From the NCBI GenBank assembly GCA_045613545.1, contig JAZLBD010000007.1:5496-69495 (forward strand): a stretch of DNA of 64,000 nucleotides, given 5' to 3'. Source of the stretch: Scatosoma sp045613545. Its GTDB lineage: Bacteria > Bacillota > Clostridia > Christensenellales > Borkfalkiaceae. Both the position numbers and the translations under genes were made by a program. This document shows positions 59,513 through 64,000 of this stretch, piece by piece. Under the pieces are notes generated by a model. The model was not told where the DNA came from. It searched no databases and was given only the letters and a program-made list of their open reading frames with translations. Within the stretch, counting starts at the first letter, position 1; every line of letters begins with the position of its first letter.

Positions 59513-59541
59513 ATTTTACACCTTTTTTCTATATTTGTCAA
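59513..59541 (-). promoter_or_regulatory. Promoter of the metNIQ operon
   Basis: Minus strand TTGACA (59536-59541), 17-bp spacer, TAAAAT (59513-59518). Start is expected near 59506, leaving about 25 nt to the leader-peptide ATG. Confidence 0.82.
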
Positions 59542-59588
59542 CGAATTCCCTATCCCTAAACGTTTTTTTTGCATTTTTTTACAAATTT

Positions 59589-60476
59589 TTATCTCCATTC
59601 GCTACAAAGTTGCACGAACAACGCGTAGTTTACCACGCCGTGCTCGGTGATATAGTATTCGTTGCTATCCTCCAAACGAAGGGCAATCGCGCCTTCTTCG
59701 CGCACGCTAATCGTGTACGCCGTCCCTTGACAAACGATCGCAAACTCGATTGCATTCACCGTAATGGGAACGACCGTCGTTTTGCGGAAGCGTTGCCCGT
59801 CCGTCAAGCGCAACGCCGCCAACACCATTTCCTTTTTGAACGGGGCGTTGATGGACGCTTTCACGCTGTCCGCCCCTCTACCCATATCCCCAAACGAAAT
59901 CGACTCTAAAGCAATGCTTGCGCTCGCGTCTTGGCTATCGTTTGAAAAAACAAGATGCGTTTCCGTTTGTCGCAAAAGATAGAAATAGTCTCGTTGCCAA
60001 TCGGTGCAATACTCGGCGATTTCTTCTACGTCGGCAACGCCCGTTTCGGAAAGGTAATATTCGTTTCCGCTACGGCACAAAAATCTTCCCTCGCTCGTAA
60101 TCCAAGCGGTCTCTTTTGCACCGTATTTATCGTAGGCGGTAAGCGTTATGCTCCCGTCTTTCATTTCATCCGTTTTTTGCAAGGTCAAACTCTCGCCGAG
60201 TATTCCATCGTAGAGCGTTTGGATTTTATCCACGTCGTCTTTATAAAGGTATAAAGGAGAAGCGTCTTCCTGCGGATACGCAAAGTTCGTTTCTACGACC
60301 ACCGCTTCGATCGAAGCTAAATCCAAGATAGTCTTCTCGTCCTCTCCCCTTTCAAAAACCCATTCGTTTTCCGAAAAACAAATTTTCGCAGAGGTGTTTC
60401 CCTTATCGCTATCGCACCCTGCAAGAGGAGTTGTCAAGAAAAACATTCCTAAAACAACCGACACAATTTTTTTCAT
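59589..60476 (-). CDS. Lipoprotein of unknown function
   Basis: 295 residues from ATG 60476 (AAAAGGAG upstream). Signal peptide with lipobox LAGC (Cys20). The mature part has two similar halves, each with an EYYLSETGVADVEEIAEYCTDW- or EYYITEHGVVNYALFVQLCSEW-type ending (about 150-172 and 270-295), suggesting an internal duplication. No family recognised. No clear terminator separates it from the metNIQ promoter. Confidence 0.65.
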   Translation of the reverse strand: MKKIVSVVLGMFFLTTPLAGCDSDKGNTSAKICFSENEWVFERGEDEKTILDLASIEAVVVETNFAYPQEDASPLYLYKDDVDKIQTLYDGILGESLTLQKTDEMKDGSITLTAYDKYGAKETAWITSEGRFLCRSGNEYYLSETGVADVEEIAEYCTDWQRDYFYLLRQTETHLVFSNDSQDASASIALESISFGDMGRGADSVKASINAPFKKEMVLAALRLTDGQRFRKTTVVPITVNAIEFAIVCQGTAYTISVREEGAIALRLEDSNEYYITEHGVVNYALFVQLCSEWR

Positions 60477-60620
60477 ATTTAACTCCTTTTCTTTTTTATT
60501 TTTCAAGGCGAAACGCCCCTTTTCCTATATTATTTCACACGATCCCCGCTTTGTCAATACCTTTTTTTATTTTTTCTTTTAATTGTTTTTGGCGAAAAAC
60601 GTTTTTTTGCATTTTTTTAC

Positions 60621-60654
60621 AAAAAAACCTCGCCGTGACTTTGGGCGAGGTTTT
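60621..60654 (-). terminator. Terminator of rplS
   Basis: AAACCTCGCC/GGCGAGGTTT stem with T-rich sequence on the minus strand. Confidence 0.8.
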
Positions 60655-60681
60655 ACCGTTTTTATCTTTTTTGTTTTTTCG

Positions 60682-61026
60682 TTAGATCTTTTCCTTGACC
60701 TTGGCGGCCTTACCCGTCAAGTCACGAAGATAATAGAGTTTCGCTCTTCTTACTTTACCCTTTCTAACAACCGTGATGTACGCGATTTTCGGGGAGTGAA
60801 GGGGATACGTCTTTTCTACGCCTACGCCGTAGGAAATATGACGAACGGTGAAACTTTCTTGAATACCGCCGTTTCTCTTTGCGATTACGACGCCTTCAAA
60901 GTTTTGCACTCTTTCCTTGCCACCTTCGATGATCTTATAGCCGACCTTAACCGTGTCGCCTACGTTGAATACGGGAAGTTCCGATTTTAAGGACTCCGCT
61001 TCGATGGCTTGCATTAAACCTTTCAT
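60682..61026 (-). CDS. rplS: Ribosomal protein L19
   Basis: 114 residues, 50S protein at the 30S-50S interface. KSELPVFNVGDTVKVGYKI, NFEGVVIAKRNGG, SYGVGVEKTYPLHSP, KVRRAKLYYLRDLTGK are all standard. AAGGAGG precedes ATG 61026. It stands alone, without the usual rimM-trmD neighbours. Confidence 0.97.
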   Translation of the reverse strand: MKGLMQAIEAESLKSELPVFNVGDTVKVGYKIIEGGKERVQNFEGVVIAKRNGGIQESFTVRHISYGVGVEKTYPLHSPKIAYITVVRKGKVRRAKLYYLRDLTGKAAKVKEKI

Positions 61027-61278
61027 GTTGGACTCTACCTCCTTGGTGTTTACGATACGTTCTTATCCCGCTGTTTCAACCTTTGCCGAAACCCGTTTCC
61101 TAAAAGAACAGTGGAACGTTCGAAGTCAACGACTATTATATATTATTTTCTTCCCCTTGGCAAGCATTTTTGCCTATATTTTGCCTATATTTTCCGTCTT
61201 TTTTATTCTTTTTCCTCTTTTTTCACGCGCGCGCCCGCTCTCTTTTATATATTTGTTTCCCTACTCCCTCGCATTTTA
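61027..61278. other. rplS leader and divergent intergenic region
   Basis: The rplS 5' leader (about 61027-61110, minus strand) contains a GGGTTTC/GAAAC-type stem that could be an L19 autoregulatory leader; I cannot confirm this. The rest is A/T-rich with no gene seen. Confidence 0.35.
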
Positions 61279-61307
61279 TTGACATATTTTTCCCTTTCGC
61301 CTATAAT
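61279..61307 (+). promoter_or_regulatory. Consensus promoter of the CDF gene
   Basis: TTGACA (61279-61284), 17-bp spacer, TATAAT (61302-61307); perfect hexamers, about 30 nt before the ATG. Confidence 0.85.
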
Positions 61308-61345
61308 ATACTTATAAAAAACGATACGCAAACGGGAATTTACCT

Positions 61346-62512
61346 ATGACCAACGCACTCATTCGCCTATTCATTGGCAAAAACGCAGATGCATCGGACG
61401 AAAAAGTCCGCAAAAAGTACGCCCTTCTCGCAAGCGGAACGGGGATCGTCGTCAATTTTATCCTCTTTGCCGTCAAACTTTGTTTGGGGCTTTGGATCGC
61501 CTCCGTCGCGCTCATCGCCGACGGTTTTAACAACGTTTCCGATGCGGGAAGTGCCGTTTTAACCCTCATTGGGTTCCACCTCGCCTCTAAACCCGTCGAT
61601 AAAGAACACCCCTTGGGACACGGCAGAATGGAATATATCACCGGCTTTATCGTCGATCTTTTGATTTTACTCGTCGGGTTTGATTTGCTTCAGCGCTCGT
61701 TCGACAAAATTTTACACCCCTCTCTCCCCGAGGCGAACTTGCTCACGTTTATCTTGCTCGGCGTTGCCGTGCTAGTCAAATTATGGTTGTTCTTCTTTTA
61801 TAGAAAAATAGCGAAACGCATTTCTTCCCCTGCCCTCAAAGGTGCGGCGGCGGACAGTATTTCCGACTGTTTTGCAACCTCGCTCGTTCTTATCTCCGCG
61901 CTCGTATCCAAACTCTTTTCGGTGTCGATCGACGGGTATGCAGGGATCGGGATTTCTCTTTTTATTATCTTCACGGGGGTAAAAGAGGCAAAGGGAACGA
62001 TTGATCTTCTGCTCGGCACTCCCCCCTCTCCCCAATTTATCGAAGAGATTTATTCTTACGCCCTCGCTTTCCCCGAAGTGGTCGGCGTACACGACGTTCT
62101 CGTGCACGACTACGGTCCCGGTAGACAATTCGTGTCTTTCCACGCGGAAATCCCCGCCGATTCGGATATCACCAAAGCGCACGACGTTATCGACCAAATC
62201 GAACGGGAAATGGAGGAAAAATTCCACGCGATCGTCACAATACATATGGACCCGATCGAAACGAACGACGAGCGAGTGACAAAGATGCGCGCCTTTGCCG
62301 TCAAAGTCGTACAATCGGTGGACGAGGCGTTCACCTTGCACGATTTTAGAATGACCTACGGCGGTATCCACACGAATTTGATCTTCGATTTGCTTATCCC
62401 TACGGACAGTAAATGGTCAAAAGACGAGGCGAGCAAAACGGTCGCAAAAAAAATCAACGAACTCCGCCCCGATTGTTATGCCGTCATTAAAGCGGAACAC
62501 CCGTTCGTATAA
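61346..62512 (+). CDS. Cation diffusion facilitator transporter
   Basis: 388 residues, six membrane helices plus a cytoplasmic domain. Metal site A: ALIADGFNNVSDAGSA (about 54-69), with Asn in the position of His (zinc type) or Asp (iron/manganese type), and DSISDCFATS (about 172-181). HPLGHGRMEYI (about 90-100) is standard. The long C-terminal region (about 225-388) extends past the usual dimer domain. The metal is uncertain; the N-x3-D form hints at manganese. Ribosome site weak (GGGAA). Confidence 0.88.
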   Translation: MTNALIRLFIGKNADASDEKVRKKYALLASGTGIVVNFILFAVKLCLGLWIASVALIADGFNNVSDAGSAVLTLIGFHLASKPVDKEHPLGHGRMEYITGFIVDLLILLVGFDLLQRSFDKILHPSLPEANLLTFILLGVAVLVKLWLFFFYRKIAKRISSPALKGAAADSISDCFATSLVLISALVSKLFSVSIDGYAGIGISLFIIFTGVKEAKGTIDLLLGTPPSPQFIEEIYSYALAFPEVVGVHDVLVHDYGPGRQFVSFHAEIPADSDITKAHDVIDQIEREMEEKFHAIVTIHMDPIETNDERVTKMRAFAVKVVQSVDEAFTLHDFRMTYGGIHTNLIFDLLIPTDSKWSKDEASKTVAKKINELRPDCYAVIKAEHPFV

Positions 62513-62527
62513 AACTAGAACACTAAA

Positions 62528-62773
62528 AAGCGTAGCACAAAGGAGCTCTTCTCTTAGGGATTTTTTATCCATAACAAAAGTATAGCACACTATACTTCAC
62601 TAAAAGTGAAATGTAGTGTGCTTTTCTTGTCCACAAAAAATTGAAACATAATCGCTCTTCTCTTAGGGATTTTTTATAAACAATAAAAGGATAGCAAAAT
62701 TTTTACCATCCTTTTTCTTTTTGCTTAGCAAAAACACACGACTTTGCAGAGCAAAGTATATTGTGCTACGCTT
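62528..62773. repeat. 246-bp stretch with 13-bp inverted ends and internal direct repeats
   Basis: Ends AAGCGTAGCACAA (62528-62540) and TTGTGCTACGCTT (62761-62773) are exact inverted repeats. Inside, GCTCTTCTCTTAGGGATT plus TTTTAT occurs at 62545-62568 and again at 62654-62677. Each copy precedes a hairpin with T tract (GCACACTA arm; AAAAGGAT arm). It acts at least as a tandem terminator for the CDF gene and looks like a small non-coding repeat. Confidence 0.55.
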
Positions 62774-62800
62774 ATTTATTAAAATACAAATTAACATTTG

Positions 62801-62836
62801 CCTATGTAATACTAATATTTCGGTCTATAATATTAC
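62801..62836. other. Hairpin after the small membrane protein gene
   Basis: Inverted repeat GCCTATGTAATA / TATTACATAGGC, 12 bp, with an A/T-rich loop. No T run follows on the minus strand, so it may protect the 3' end or be a weak terminator. Confidence 0.45.
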
Positions 62837-62848
62837 ATAGGCAGAAAA

Positions 62849-63079
62849 TTAATCTTTTATATAGCCAATATTTTTGTTCTTGTTGGGGTCAAATGTTAAG
62901 TTACATATCGATGCTACAAGTCCATAAATTCCAAATGTAATCATCGTAAGAAAGAAATACGCCAAACTTCTAGATGTAAAGCCAGCAGGCTTCAAAGAGG
63001 TATGGTTAATTATTATACTACCAATAAAACCCAAGAAGAAGGTAAGTAAAAAGCGTACTAAATTGTTGTTGTCATTCAT
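62849..63079 (-). CDS. Small TM2-like membrane protein (76 aa)
   Basis: 76 residues from ATG 63079 (AAAGGAG upstream). Two membrane segments: VRFLLTFFLGFIGSIIIN (8-25) and LAYFFLTMITFGIYGLVASI (about 39-58), joined by a loop HTSLKPAGFTSRS, and a tail FDPNKNKNIGYIKD. The layout resembles TM2-type clostridial proteins of unknown role. It is controlled by leader RNA copy B. Confidence 0.7.
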   Translation of the reverse strand: MNDNNNLVRFLLTFFLGFIGSIIINHTSLKPAGFTSRSLAYFFLTMITFGIYGLVASICNLTFDPNKNKNIGYIKD

Positions 63080-63099
63080 TTTAATAATCTCCTTTGTTT

Positions 63100-63317
63100 A
63101 AAATAAAAAGTGCGCCAACCGAAGTTAACGCACCGAAAAACGCAAACTCCGATTGTCGCCAAACAAATCGAAAATAGAAGAGGGATAAATCCTTTGTGCC
63201 CTAATCCGTAGAATTTGCGCTTTTACCAAATTCATATTAGATTAGGTTGCACGAAAAAAAGATAGAATATCTATTTAAAGAAAAATATCCTCTCTCAAAA
63301 TATTCGATTCGTTTGGC
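63100..63317 (-). ncRNA. Structured leader RNA, copy B
   Basis: 218 nt, same plan as copy A. P1 is 15 bp (63303-63317 with 63158-63172), with two T-A pairs of copy A replaced by C-G and one A-U by a G-U. Small hairpin AGATA/TATCT. P3 is GTGC-AA-CCTAATC with GATTAGGGCAC, a quite different sequence from copy A but the same place. GGATTTATCCC, CAATCGGAGTTTGCG and the UUCG terminator hairpin (63111-63132) are kept. T tract, then the gene's ribosome site. Confidence 0.75.
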
Positions 63318-63323
63318 ATAATT

Positions 63324-63352
63324 AGTATATCATAAACAAAAAGATTTATCAA
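63324..63352 (-). promoter_or_regulatory. Promoter of leader RNA copy B
   Basis: Minus strand TTGATA (63347-63352), 17-bp spacer, TATACT (63324-63329), with the same 6-nt gap to P1 as in copy A. Confidence 0.72.
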
Positions 63353-63374
63353 GTAGTTTTGCGTGGAAAAAAGT

Positions 63375-63403
63375 AAACTCGACTTGTTAAAAGTCGAGTT
63401 TTA
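63375..63403. terminator. Terminator-like hairpin
   Basis: AAACTCGACTT/AAGTCGAGTTT stem with T's; nearly the same stem as at 13382-13410. Confidence 0.65.
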
Positions 63404-63425
63404 TAAGTTATTCAATTTAATTCCC

Positions 63426-63695
63426 TATGTGAAGAGCACATATTCGTTTTATTTTTAGCCTTGTGGCTAAAAGTTATATTGCTTGTTTTACAAGCAGTTA
63501 TATTTTTCGAGAGAAAAATTCAAGGTTCTGCTTTAGCAGGTTCTTATACTTCTCTCGAAGAAGTTATATTAAATAAATCCTTAACTTGCCATAGGCAAAT
63601 ATAACTGCCGTAGGCAATATCACTCGTCGTTAGACGAATATCACAAATCCGCAAGGATTTATTTAGTTGTCGCTTTTCCCTACGGGAAGAGCGAC
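63426..63695. repeat. Array of mini-hairpins
   Basis: A row of short stem-loops with 4-6 bp stems and 3-5 nt loops: 63426-63442, 63456-63469, 63481-63495, 63528-63539 (inside a 10-bp outer stem 63506-63515/63550-63559), 63586-63598, 63606-63616, 63624-63637, 63645-63660, and a longer one 63669-63695. Spacers repeat ATATAAC, ATATCAC or GTTATATT. Arms differ in sequence but each is self-complementary. No ORF. Confidence 0.65.
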
Positions 63696-63734
63696 TTTGT
63701 TCCCCTCTTTTATTTTATAAATAAAGCCATGCTT

Positions 63735-64000
63735 TTATAAGGCGTTGTAAAATTGCTCCATACGGACGATTTTTTCCAGCAAATTCCGTTCGGTGTAGAA
63801 GTAATGGTTGGATGCCTCAAAGGCGATTCTGCCGTCTTCGCGGAGCAGGGCAAGCAACCCCTTCGCGTTCTCTTGTTCCGCTTTCACGCAAGCGCGCATT
63901 TTTGCAAACTCCCCTTCACGCTTGTACTTTGCAAACTGTGTTTGCAATAAATCCGCGTAGAAGTGCTTTTGCGCCACCTTGGCGTAACGGACAAGCTCTA
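63735..64000 (-). CDS. C-terminal end of a protein cut by the window edge
   Basis: The frame is open from the right edge to a stop at 63735; 88 codons are seen. It includes ELVRYAKVAQKHFYADLL, a long helical KREGEFAKMRACVKAEQEN stretch, and ends SNHYFYTERNLLEKIVRMEQ plus four residues. The 5' part and start lie beyond 64000 (a GTG at 63977 is internal). I do not recognise the family with confidence; the ending could belong to a large cytoplasmic enzyme such as a glycosidase. Confidence 0.55.
   Translation of the reverse strand, partial: ELVRYAKVAQKHFYADLLQTQFAKYKREGEFAKMRACVKAEQENAKGLLALLREDGRIAFEASNHYFYTERNLLEKIVRMEQFYNAL

Noticed and set aside
59353..59541. SAM riboswitch or T-box before metN
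   Set aside because: The leader is only about 175 nt and mostly taken up by the 25-codon ORF and terminator. No T-box TGGNACCGCG element and no S-box helices are seen.
63426..63695. CRISPR array
   Set aside because: The units do not share a fixed repeat sequence, the hairpin arms differ from unit to unit, and no cas gene is seen.

Overview
The window comes from a spore-forming, anaerobic, low-to-mid G+C Firmicute, most likely an uncultured gut Clostridia. Spore-formation evidence is spoIIR-sleB-ypeB and a gerA/gerB/gerC-type germinant receptor operon. Anaerobe evidence is two rubrerythrins, FeoAB and a DtxR-type regulator. A BspA-type leucine-rich-repeat surface protein and Cys/His-rich secreted proteins fit a host- or community-associated lifestyle. 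An order-level placement such as Christensenellales is only a guess.

Layout: 1-4.1 kb gyrA (cut by the left edge) and gyrB. 4.2-5.9 kb a tiny four-CxxC protein and a Gfo/Idh/MocA dehydrogenase. 6.2-10.7 kb two LRR proteins; the large one is translationally coupled to a 42-codon ORF. 10.7-12.9 kb an accessory patch with gene remnants, a CoiA-like nuclease, a four-helix-bundle protein and tRNA-Gly(CCC). 12.9-17.8 kb Fur-type regulator, spore lytic operon, trmL and mntP. 17.9-23.9 kb rubrerythrin, zinc-ribbon membrane proteins (one frameshifted behind a structured leader RNA) and a large lipoprotein. 23.9-28.5 kb EIIC-like permease and the feo operon with its regulator. 28.6-31.9 kb ruvC-ruvA-ruvB-queA. 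32.1-36.1 kb a small ORF and the ger operon. 36.1-36.6 kb a short-ORF/non-coding transcript. 36.8-41.7 kb MreB-like, Maf, Ppx/GppA, HAD phosphatase and a split TauE/SafE transporter. 41.9-49.6 kb giant lipoprotein, GNAT, RNA methyltransferase, DnaQ-BRCT nuclease, serS. 49.8-56.7 kb P-type ATPase, rubrerythrin, glutaminase-like protein, cardiolipin synthase. 56.7-59.6 kb metN-metI-metQ behind a Met-rich leader peptide and terminator. 59.6-62.5 kb lipoprotein, rplS, CDF transporter. 62.5-64 kb repeats, a second copy of the structured leader RNA before a small membrane protein, an array of mini-hairpins and a truncated CDS.

The three signals I rate highest are regulatory RNAs. (1) An apparent ribosome-mediated attenuator for methionine uptake: a 25-residue peptide with six Met codons, an antiterminator segment inside the peptide gene, and an intrinsic terminator. 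(2) Two related leader RNAs of about 217 nt, one at 20.3-20.5 kb and one at 63.1-63.3 kb. They share promoter geometry, three helices with compensatory changes, conserved unpaired motifs and a UUCG terminator, and they precede unrelated-looking small membrane proteins. (3) A strongly promoted transcript of about 430 nt at 36.2-36.6 kb carrying a two-codon ORF, a 16-codon basic ORF and a closed 108-nt fold. All functional assignments are from reading motifs by eye; no database search was run.
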